This document shows positions 25,428 through 32,299 of a stretch of DNA of 64,000 bases, piece after piece. Source of the DNA: Sphingomonas sp. CCH10-B3 (GTDB lineage: Bacteria > Pseudomonadota > Alphaproteobacteria > Sphingomonadales > Sphingomonadaceae); assembly GCF_001556185.1 (NCBI RefSeq), contig NZ_LSIJ01000092.1, positions 1 to 64,000 on the forward strand, written 5' to 3'. Within the stretch, counting starts at the first letter, position 1. Every line of letters starts with the position of its first letter. Below the pieces are notes generated by a model. It saw nothing but the letters and a program-made list of their open reading frames with translations. It did not search any database and was not told where the DNA came from. The translations under genes were made by a program, and so were the position numbers.

Positions 25428-25586
25428 TCAGGCGGCGGAAACGGTGGCGACGGTCTGGCCAGTGATCTGGGCGGTCTGGACATGCGCGGGGCTGAGAGCC
25501 CCGAACATCAGGACCGAGCCGGCGACGAAGGTGAGCGCAATGGCGGTCAGCGTGCTGGTCAGGCTGGTGTTGCGATAGTTGGTCAT
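25428..25586 (-). CDS. 52-residue leading protein of the psp operon
   Basis: A short gene between the sigma-54 promoter and pspA: 52 codons, from ATG 25584-25586 to TGA 25428-25430. Residues about 9-31 form a single hydrophobic helix (TLTAIALTFVAGSVLMFGA), followed by a small polar, threonine/glutamine-rich tail (QTAQITGQTVATVS). The N-terminus (MTNYRNTSL) is polar. It could be a type-I membrane peptide or a secreted product cleaved near AHV-QTA. Codon use is coherent with neighbours. No homologue recognised. Confidence 0.65.
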   Translation of the reverse strand: MTNYRNTSLTSTLTAIALTFVAGSVLMFGALSPAHVQTAQITGQTVATVSAA

Positions 25587-25640
25587 TGTTGGTCTCCCTG
25601 AAGGATGGTCGGTCTGCCATGTGGCAGTTGTCCCAAGCTC

Positions 25641-25656
25641 TGCAGCTATCGTGCCA
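25641..25656 (-). promoter_or_regulatory. Sigma-54 promoter of the psp operon
   Basis: On the minus strand TGGCACG-ATAG-CTGCA matches the -24/-12 consensus TGGCACG-N4-TTGCW at all but one position, with the correct GG-to-GC spacing. The start point would be near 25630, leaving a 44-nt leader before the 52-residue gene. It faces the psp genes and is opposed by pspF, an enhancer-binding activator, on the other strand. Confidence 0.82.
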
Positions 25657-25720
25657 GTTCAGAAAATGGCGGTTTTCCGGGGCACGGCGAGATTGTTGCG
25701 GCATTAATGCAGATAGCACT

Positions 25721-25735
25721 TGCCAACACTTGGCA
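25721..25735. promoter_or_regulatory. Candidate PspF upstream activating sequence
   Basis: A perfect inverted repeat TGCCAA-CAC-TTGGCA lies about 90-105 bases upstream of the predicted sigma-54 start point and 21-35 bases before the pspF start. That position suits an enhancer site used both to activate the psp operon and to autoregulate pspF. Assignment to PspF is inference. Confidence 0.5.
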
Positions 25736-25755
25736 TTTTGCACCAATCCATCGGC

Positions 25756-26778
25756 ATGCAACGCCAGAGCCAGGTCATCGGCCAGTCAAGTGTCTTCCTC
25801 GACGCGCTTGAACGCGCCAGTCGCGCCGCCGCGCTCGATCGGCCCGTGCTGGTGATCGGCGAGCGTGGCACCGGCAAGGAACTGGTCGCCGAACGCCTCC
25901 ACCGCCTGTCGCCGCGCTGGGACCAGCCGCTGATCATCATGAACTGCGCCGCGCTCCCCGAAACGCTGATCGAAGCCGAGCTGTTCGGCCATGAAGCTGG
26001 CGCGTTCACCGGCGCGACCAAGGCGCGACCCGGGCGGTTCGAAGAAGCGCATGGCGGCACGCTGTTCCTCGACGAGCTTGGTACGCTGTCGATGGCCGCG
26101 CAGGAGCGGTTGCTGCGGGCGGTCGAATATGGCGAGGTGACGCGGATCGGCTCGTCGCGCCCGCTCCGGGTCGATGTGCGCATTGTCGCTGCGACCAACG
26201 AACATCTGCCCGAAAAGGTGGAGCGCAACGAATTCCGCGCCGACCTGCTCGACCGGCTGTCATTCGAAGTCGTCACGCTACCGCCGCTGCGCGCGCGCAA
26301 GAGCGACATCATGGTGCTTGCCGAGCATTTCGGGCGGCGGATGGCTTCCGAAATGGGTTGGGAGGACTGGCCGGGGTTTACGCCTGCGGCGGAAGACACG
26401 CTGCTCGATTATCCTTGGCCGGGCAATGTCCGCGAGCTGCGCAATGTCGTCGAGCGCGCCGTCTATCGCTGGGAACAGATAGGGCCGATCGACCAAATCC
26501 AGTTCGACCCGTTCGATTCGCCTTACCGCCCGCAAGCGTCGGGCGCGGCCGAGCCAGCGACTTCGGCCGCGCCGCCTGCGCCCTCCGCGAGCGATGGCGA
26601 CCCATCAGGACCGGGCGACTTCAAGTCGCTGGTTGCAGGTTATGAGCGTCGGCTGCTGCAAAAAGCGCTGAGCCAGCAACGGTTCAACCAGCGCGCGACC
26701 GCCGAGGCGCTCGGGCTTTCCTATGACCAGCTGCGCCACGCGCTGCGCCGTCACGATCTGCTCCCCGGCGGCAGTTGA
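25756..26778 (+). CDS. pspF: PspF sigma-54-dependent activator
   Basis: A 340-residue AAA+ enhancer-binding protein without a receiver domain, as in PspF. Walker A GERGTGKE (35-42), the sigma-54-contacting GAFTGA (82-87), Walker B GTLFLDEL, arginine finger region and a C-terminal Fis-type helix-turn-helix (RATAEALGLSYDQLRHAL). An alanine/proline-rich linker (about 257-290) precedes the DNA-binding part. The ATG at 25756 aligns with known PspF starts. It is divergent from the psp operon. Confidence 0.93.
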   Translation: MQRQSQVIGQSSVFLDALERASRAAALDRPVLVIGERGTGKELVAERLHRLSPRWDQPLIIMNCAALPETLIEAELFGHEAGAFTGATKARPGRFEEAHGGTLFLDELGTLSMAAQERLLRAVEYGEVTRIGSSRPLRVDVRIVAATNEHLPEKVERNEFRADLLDRLSFEVVTLPPLRARKSDIMVLAEHFGRRMASEMGWEDWPGFTPAAEDTLLDYPWPGNVRELRNVVERAVYRWEQIGPIDQIQFDPFDSPYRPQASGAAEPATSAAPPAPSASDGDPSGPGDFKSLVAGYERRLLQKALSQQRFNQRATAEALGLSYDQLRHALRRHDLLPGGS

Positions 26779-26867
26779 CGGCTTGCGCAAGCGGGATGTC
26801 GGGACCAATTGAGGGGCGTCCTTCGTTCAGGCATTTCACTTCCGAATCCACAACAGGAGACTTCCGC

Positions 26868-27488
26868 ATGGCTTTCGAACTGCCCCCGCTGCCCTATGCC
26901 AAGGACGCGCTCGCGCCGACGATGTCGGCGGAAACCTTCGATTTCCATCATGGCAAGCACCACAAGGCCTATGTCGACAAGACCAATGGCATGCTCGCGG
27001 CGCACGGGCTGGAAGGCGCCAAGCTGACCGACGTGATCCGCCACGCCAAGGACAAGGGCGAAAAGGGCCTGTTCAACAATTCGGCGCAGATCTGGAACCA
27101 CACGTTTTTCTGGCACTCGCTGACGCCCAACTATGCTGCGCCGAGCGGCAAGCTCGCCGATATGATCGCCGAGGATTTCGGCTCGACCGAGGAGCTGGTG
27201 AAGGCACTGGTCGCCGAATCGACCAATCATTTTGCGAGCGGCTGGGGCTGGCTGGTGCTCGACGGCGGCAAGCTGAAGGTCACGTCGCTGCACGACGCCG
27301 ACACGCCGGTCGCCTATGACGGGATGCAGCCGCTGCTGACGATCGACGTGTGGGAACACGCCTATTACATCGATTACCGCAACGCACGCCCGGGCTATCT
27401 GGAGGCCGTCACCGGCAAGATCCTGAACTGGGAATTCGCCGCGCAGAACCTTGACGGCGCCGGCATTTCGCGCGCCGATCAGGGTTGA
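26868..27488 (+). CDS. sodB: Superoxide dismutase (Fe-type)
   Basis: A 206-residue Fe/Mn superoxide dismutase. Metal ligands H27, H78, D159 and H163 (DVWEHAYYIDY). Glutamine in NNSAQIWNH is at the iron-type position, so Fe is favoured over Mn. There is no signal peptide, so it is cytoplasmic. The ATG at 26868 follows AGGAG. A short self-complementary GCTTGCGCAAGC (26781-26792) lies between pspF and this gene. Confidence 0.95.
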   Translation: MAFELPPLPYAKDALAPTMSAETFDFHHGKHHKAYVDKTNGMLAAHGLEGAKLTDVIRHAKDKGEKGLFNNSAQIWNHTFFWHSLTPNYAAPSGKLADMIAEDFGSTEELVKALVAESTNHFASGWGWLVLDGGKLKVTSLHDADTPVAYDGMQPLLTIDVWEHAYYIDYRNARPGYLEAVTGKILNWEFAAQNLDGAGISRADQG

Positions 27489-27494
27489 TCGGGG

Positions 27495-27524
27495 AAGGGG
27501 CCTCGCCAGCGCGGCGGGGCCCTT
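27495..27524. terminator. Imperfect bidirectional terminator between sodB and yciB
   Basis: AAGGG-g-CC-t-CGCC (27495-27507) pairs with GGCG-GG-g-CCCTT (27512-27524) around a short loop, with one mismatch and one bulge. It lies exactly between the convergent genes and includes the last base pairs of the yciB stop. The downstream T-content is modest. Confidence 0.5.
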
Positions 27525-28113
27525 ATCCTTCGGGTGGCAGCGGCGCGGGGTCGTCGCCGAGCCCGTGCTTCATCAGCATCGGCACATTGGCTGCCCCGAA
27601 GGCAAGCGTGGCGATCGTCACGCCCCATACTTTTGCTGTCAGCCACGCATCGAAACTGAGCGTCGCGCGCATCACTTCGTTGGCGACCGCCATCGCCGCG
27701 AACCAGAACGCCCAATTGCGCGACAGCAACATCCAGCCGCGATCGCTCAGCCCCTCATAGGCGGCTTCGAGCAGATATTTGAGCAGCGGCCGCCCCGTGA
27801 ACACGCCGGCAAACAGCAGCGCCGACAGCAGACCGTAGATCACCGTCGGCTTGATCTGGATGAAGCGTTCATCGTGCAGATAGAGCGTCAGCGCGCCGAA
27901 ACCGATCACGAGGATCGCCGACAGCCACAGCATCGGCGACACACGCCCGAGCCGCCATTTCGACACGATCACCGCGACCGCCACCGCTGCCATGAAAGCC
28001 AAGGTGCCGGCGAAAACATCGGAGAATTTATAGGCGATGAAAAAGACCAGCAGCGGCCCGTAATCGAGCGCCATTGCGAGGCCGGGCTGGGCAGGGCGTT
28101 TGGCTTCGGTCAT
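27523..28113 (-). CDS. yciB: YciB/IspZ-type septation membrane protein
   Basis: A 196-residue inner-membrane protein with five to six helices, the family once called intracellular septation protein A. Characteristic stretches are DYGPLLVFFIAYK near the N-terminus and the conserved FIQIKPTVIYGL segment. It is thought to bridge cell elongation and envelope biogenesis. Its start overlaps the ftsY stop (ATGA), giving the order mtaB-ftsY-yciB. Confidence 0.9.
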   Translation of the reverse strand: MTEAKRPAQPGLAMALDYGPLLVFFIAYKFSDVFAGTLAFMAAVAVAVIVSKWRLGRVSPMLWLSAILVIGFGALTLYLHDERFIQIKPTVIYGLLSALLFAGVFTGRPLLKYLLEAAYEGLSDRGWMLLSRNWAFWFAAMAVANEVMRATLSFDAWLTAKVWGVTIATLAFGAANVPMLMKHGLGDDPAPLPPEG

Positions 28114-29036
28114 CGGCCGGGCCTGTCGATGCCGGCGATGATCCGCGCGACTTCGCGAGCGTCGAAGGGACGCAGATCGCCCATGCCCTCGCCGATGCCG
28201 ATGGCGTGGATCGGCAGGCCGAACTTCTCGGCCGCCGCGACCAGCACGCCGCCGCGCGCGGTGCCGTCGAGCTTGGTCATCACGAGCCCGGTCACGCCGG
28301 CGACCTCCTTGAAGATTTCGATCTGCGACAAGGCATTCTGCCCGGTCGTCGCGTCGAGCACGAGAATGACGTCATGCGGCGAGGCCGCGTCGATCTTGCC
28401 GAGCATGCGCTTGATCTTCGCCAGCTCATCCATCAGCTCGCGCTTGTTCTGGAGGCGACCGGCGGTGTCGACTATCAGCGCGTCAATGCCCTGCGCGGTC
28501 GCTTGCTTGACCGCGTCGAAGACAATGCCGGCCGCATCACCTCCTTCGGGGCCGCGCACGATCGGCACGCCGACGCGTTCGGCCCAAGTTGCGAGCTGCC
28601 CGATCGCGGCGGCGCGGAAAGTGTCGCCTGCCGCCAGCATCACGCCATAATCCTGCTCGGTGAACAGATGCGCGAGCTTGGCGATCGTCGTGGTCTTGCC
28701 CGATCCGTTGACGCCGATCACGAGGATGACGTGCGGGCGCGGGAAGGCGCTGATTTCGATCGGGCGCGCGACGGGTTCGAGGACTTTTTCGATCTCCTCG
28801 GCGACAATCAGGCGGATGCCGAGTTCCTCCAGATTGCGCTCGAAGCTGCCGGTCGCGAGCCGGTTGCGGATGCGCGCGGCAGTGCCCGGGCCCAGATCCG
28901 AGGCGATCAGCGCTTCCTCGATGTCGTCAAGCGTCGCGGCGTCGAGCGGGCCAATGCCAAGCCCCGTCAGGCTGCCGATCAGCCGGTCCGACGTGCGCTT
29001 GAACCCGCCGAGGAGCTTTTCATGCCAGCTGCTCAT
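28110..29036 (-). CDS. ftsY: Signal recognition particle receptor FtsY
   Basis: A 308-residue SRP-receptor GTPase that docks ribosome-SRP complexes at the membrane. A helical N domain precedes the G domain: G1 GVNGSGKTT (108-116), DTAGR, TKLDG and the closing loop GEGMGDLRPF. The acidic A domain of enterobacterial FtsY is missing, giving the short alphaproteobacterial form. It is coupled to mtaB upstream and yciB downstream. Confidence 0.95.
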   Translation of the reverse strand: MSSWHEKLLGGFKRTSDRLIGSLTGLGIGPLDAATLDDIEEALIASDLGPGTAARIRNRLATGSFERNLEELGIRLIVAEEIEKVLEPVARPIEISAFPRPHVILVIGVNGSGKTTTIAKLAHLFTEQDYGVMLAAGDTFRAAAIGQLATWAERVGVPIVRGPEGGDAAGIVFDAVKQATAQGIDALIVDTAGRLQNKRELMDELAKIKRMLGKIDAASPHDVILVLDATTGQNALSQIEIFKEVAGVTGLVMTKLDGTARGGVLVAAAEKFGLPIHAIGIGEGMGDLRPFDAREVARIIAGIDRPGR

Positions 29037-30409
29037 GCGGCGCGCTCCAGCGCTGGGGCGGCCAGAAGGCGGTCGCCCGAGATGCCCGTGATCAACACGT
29101 CCACAATTTTGCCAACCAAGTCCGTTTGCGCTGAGCTTGTCGAAGCGCCGTCCTGCCTTCGCCTGCCGCTGGAAAAGAAGAACGGTGGTTGGGCTATGCC
29201 CGCCTGCGGCCCGACAAGCTCAGCACGATCGGGTTGAGGGGGCAGGGTCACTTCGGCGAAGTTTGCGGCATGGCCACGCGTGCCGGGGCGTTCAACCAAG
29301 ACTTGCTGCGATGAGCCTACGAGCGTCGCCAGCCAGGCCGTCCGCCGCCGCGCCGCCGCTTCGCGCAGCAACGCAGCTCGCGCCTTGCGAACCTCGACCG
29401 CTACCTGCGGCATCCTTGCGGCCGGCGTGCCGCCGCGCGGCGAATAAGGGAAGATGTGCGCATGGACGATGTCGCAATCATCGATCAGCGCCTGCGTATT
29501 CGCAAACATCGCCTCGGTCTCGGTCGGGAAGCCCGCGATCAGGTCGGCGCCGATCGCGATCTCCGGCCGCCGGGCCTTGAGCCGCTCGACGATCCTGACT
29601 GCATCGGCGCGGGCGTGGCGGCGCTTCATCCGCTTCAGGATCATGTCGTCGCCTGCCTGTAGCGAGAGGTGGAGATGCGGCATGATCCGTGCCTCGCCAG
29701 TGACGAGATCGAACAGCCTGTCGTCGATCTCGATCGAATCGAGCGACGACAACCGCAGCCGTTCGAGCCGCGGCACATGCCGCAGGATGCGCTCGATCAG
29801 CATCGCGAGCGTCGGCGCGCCGGGCAGGTCAGGGCCGTAGCTCGTCAGGTCGACTCCCGTGAGCACCACTTCGCGGTGCCCGGCATCGACCAGTGCGGCG
29901 ATGCGATCGACGACCGCGCCCGCTGGCACCGAACGGCTGTTGCCGCGACCAAGGGGGATCGCGCAGAAAGTGCAGCGATGGTCGCAGCCGTTCTGCACCT
30001 CGACAAAGGCGCGGACATGATCGGCAAAGCTCGCTGCGAGATGCGGCGCGGTTGCGCGCACGGCCATGATGTCTTGCACCTGCACCCGCGCAGCGGACGC
30101 CCAGGCCGACGGCAGCAGCTTTTCGGCATTGCCGATGACCCGGTCGACTTCGGGCATGGCCGCGAAGCTCTGCGGGTCGATCTGCGCGGCGCAACCGGTG
30201 ACGGCGATCTCGGCGGTCGGGTTCGCGCGCCGGGCCTTGCGGATCGCCGCCCGCGTCTCGGCAACCGCAGTGTTGGTGACGGCGCAACTGTTGATCACGA
30301 CAACCGGCCGACCTGCATTGATCGCGCGGATCGTCTCGCTTTCGGCGAGGTTGAGCCGACAGCCGAGGCTGATGACGGTCGGTTGGAAATCGCGAGGTTC
30401 GGGGGACAT
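29033..30409 (-). CDS. mtaB: tRNA t6A37 methylthiotransferase MtaB, with in-frame insertion
   Basis: A 458-residue radical-SAM methylthiotransferase that makes ms2t6A at position 37 of tRNA. Auxiliary cluster cysteines C17, C42 and C73. Radical-SAM cluster C142-x3-C146-x2-C149 (CDHRCTFC). A C-terminal TRAM domain should be continuous, but about 38 residues (396-433) interrupt it. They are encoded by a palindromic element in frame and read AELVG at one end and STSSAQ at the other. The remainder of the TRAM (KIVDVLITG) continues beyond. Activity is probably kept. Confidence 0.9.
   Translation of the reverse strand: MSPEPRDFQPTVISLGCRLNLAESETIRAINAGRPVVVINSCAVTNTAVAETRAAIRKARRANPTAEIAVTGCAAQIDPQSFAAMPEVDRVIGNAEKLLPSAWASAARVQVQDIMAVRATAPHLAASFADHVRAFVEVQNGCDHRCTFCAIPLGRGNSRSVPAGAVVDRIAALVDAGHREVVLTGVDLTSYGPDLPGAPTLAMLIERILRHVPRLERLRLSSLDSIEIDDRLFDLVTGEARIMPHLHLSLQAGDDMILKRMKRRHARADAVRIVERLKARRPEIAIGADLIAGFPTETEAMFANTQALIDDCDIVHAHIFPYSPRGGTPAARMPQVAVEVRKARAALLREAAARRRTAWLATLVGSSQQVLVERPGTRGHAANFAEVTLPPQPDRAELVGPQAGIAQPPFFFSSGRRRQDGASTSSAQTDLVGKIVDVLITGISGDRLLAAPALERAA
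29111..29224. repeat. Palindromic element inserted in frame within mtaB
   Basis: A 13-bp inverted repeat GCTGAGCTTGTCG (29130-29142) and CGACAAGCTCAGC (29212-29224) bounds a sequence absent from the usual TRAM domain. The insert keeps the reading frame. The CTGAGCTTGTCG core resembles dispersed repeats I associate with sphingomonad genomes (established only from memory). Confidence 0.6.
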
Positions 30410-30447
30410 TGGCGACGATCTAGGCGCGGGTGCCGCCCAAGTCCACC

Positions 30448-32070
30448 TCAGGCCGATCGACGCGCCTCGGCATCGGACAGTGACGTCATGCTTTGCGCTG
30501 CCGGACGCAGCATGCGGCGCTCGGCGAGCAACGATCGGGCCCTCGCCGCTGTCATTGGTCGACCATAAAGGTGACCTTGGCCGCGCGCGCAGCCAAGGGC
30601 GCGGACGCGCGCTTCGGTCGCGGCATCCTCGATCCCTTCGGCGGTGATCGCTAGATTCATGCTGTCGCCCAGCCGGGTGATTGCCGTCACGATCGCGTCG
30701 CTTTCGGCATTGTCGTTGATCGAGCCGATAAAGCTGCGATCGATCTTGAGCTGATCGAACGGCAGCGCGCGCAGATGCGCAAGCGATGAATAGCCCGTGC
30801 CGAAATCGTCGAGCGCGACGCGGATCCCCTGATTTTTCAGGCTGGCGACGATCGACTGGGCCAGCTTCATGTCGTCGAACAGCGCGGCTTCGGTAATTTC
30901 GATCTCGAGGCGTGCCGCCGGAAAGCCGGTTTCGGCAAGCAGCTTGATCAGCTTCTGCGCCAGCCAGGCGTCGTTGAGCTGGGCCGGGGCCAGATTGACC
31001 GCAAGCGACAGCGACGGATCCCAGTCGAGCGCCTGGGCGAGAGCCTGACGCATGACCGAAAAGGTCAGGTCGTTCACCAAGCCCGCTTCGGTCGCGATCG
31101 GCAGGAAAGCGCTGGGGGATAACAGGCCACGCGTCGGGTGCTCCCAGCGGGCGAGCACTTCGAAACCGACCAGCCGACCCGTCGCCAGCTCAACCTGCTG
31201 GTCGAAATAGGGCACGATCTGGTGCTGCGGGATAGCGGTGCGCAGCGCGACTTCGACCTGATTGCGTTCCTTGAGCACGCGCTCCATCGATGCGTCGAAC
31301 CACAGATACTGCCGTCGTCCGCCCTGCTTGGCGGCATGCAGGGCAATGTCGGCGCTGCGCATCAGCGCATCGATGCTCGGGCTGTCGATGTCGGTGCGGG
31401 CAATGCCGATCGACGCCGAGACATGCAGGTCGAGCCCGTCGACGACGAACGGCCGCGCCATCCGCGACATCAACTGCTCGGCAACGCGGTCGACGGTCTG
31501 GGGTACAGCGGGATCGAACAGGAACGCACAGCCGAATTCGTCCCCGGCAAGACGCGCCGTCAGCGCAACCGACGGCATGGCCGCGGCAATCTCGGCCGCG
31601 ATCAACTGAAGCAGGCCATCGCCGGTGCCATGACCGTACATGTCGTTGACGCGCTTGAAATGATCGATGTCGACCATCAGCAGCGCGACGACCTTGTGCC
31701 GCCGATTGGCCTGCGCGATCATCGCGCCGCCCTGTTCGATCAGCGCGCGGCGGTTCAGGAAACCCGTCAGCGGATCGGTGGCGGCGAGATGGGCGGCGCG
31801 CATTTCGGCACTCGCCTGGTTGAGCGCCGTCTCGCGCAGTTTGGCATGGCGGCGCCAGCCGAACAGGATCAGCGCGACGTTGAGCAGCAGGGCGATCAGC
31901 AGCACGCGGTCGATCGGTGAGCCGCCGCCGCTCAGGTGGCCGAGGCTGGTCGACAGCACGGCGCTGCCGGTTGCAATGAACACGACAATCGCTGCCACGG
32001 TGATCGCGACGCCCAGCCGATCCCCGCCGATAACGCTCTTCAAATCTGCCTGCTGCGTGGGCTCAGCCAT
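30448..32070 (-). CDS. GGDEF-EAL bifunctional cyclic-di-GMP protein
   Basis: A 540-residue membrane protein. Two N-terminal helices (about 20-40 and 53-71) lead to a GGDEF domain whose signature reads AGDEF, then an EAL domain with EVLARW in place of EALxRW, plus DDFGTGYSS and KIDRSFI. The intact EAL acidic residues suggest phosphodiesterase activity. The altered GGDEF may still cyclise or may sense GTP. The ATG at 32070 is chosen; an upstream ATG at 32103 has a comparable ribosome-binding site. Confidence 0.88.
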   Translation of the reverse strand: MAEPTQQADLKSVIGGDRLGVAITVAAIVVFIATGSAVLSTSLGHLSGGGSPIDRVLLIALLLNVALILFGWRRHAKLRETALNQASAEMRAAHLAATDPLTGFLNRRALIEQGGAMIAQANRRHKVVALLMVDIDHFKRVNDMYGHGTGDGLLQLIAAEIAAAMPSVALTARLAGDEFGCAFLFDPAVPQTVDRVAEQLMSRMARPFVVDGLDLHVSASIGIARTDIDSPSIDALMRSADIALHAAKQGGRRQYLWFDASMERVLKERNQVEVALRTAIPQHQIVPYFDQQVELATGRLVGFEVLARWEHPTRGLLSPSAFLPIATEAGLVNDLTFSVMRQALAQALDWDPSLSLAVNLAPAQLNDAWLAQKLIKLLAETGFPAARLEIEITEAALFDDMKLAQSIVASLKNQGIRVALDDFGTGYSSLAHLRALPFDQLKIDRSFIGSINDNAESDAIVTAITRLGDSMNLAITAEGIEDAATEARVRALGCARGQGHLYGRPMTAARARSLLAERRMLRPAAQSMTSLSDAEARRSA

Positions 32071-32222
32071 GTCGTGTCCGCATCCTCCGGGGTACAGCTC
32101 CATTCATGGCCCAACACCTCTCAAGGCGATGTTAATCCGCATGGTTGCGAAAGGATGGCGATTGCGTTAGAGGCGCCGCAGATCGTTCCCTGCCGGAACG
32201 CAAACGCGCATGCCCAAGGGCA

Positions 32223-32259
32223 AAGCTGGCCGACGAGGTTTCGTCCGCCGGCTTCTTTT
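32223..32259 (+). terminator. Intrinsic terminator/attenuator in the ffh leader
   Basis: AAGCTGGCCGACGA (32223-32236) pairs with TCGTCCGCCGGCTT (32241-32254) over 14 positions with one C-C mismatch and one wobble. The loop is GGTT and TTCTTTT follows directly. It lies 40 bases before ffh on the same strand, with no plus-strand gene upstream. Upstream, CGTTCC/GGAACG and TTGCGTT/AACGCAA (around 32163-32205) can form mutually exclusive stems, as in an attenuator. Confidence 0.6.
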
Positions 32260-32299
32260 GCGTTTAGGACGGCAGTGCCCGATCGACGAGGAGTTTTTG

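Noticed and set aside
26781..26792. GCTTGCGCAAGC palindrome after pspF as a terminator
   Set aside because: Fully self-complementary with no loop and no T-tract; could be an operator, but nothing supports a specific role.
32210..32299. 30-residue N-terminal extension of Ffh from ATG 32210
   Set aside because: Encoded by the leader hairpin; the true start has GAGGAG and begins at the conserved MFDSLSERL.
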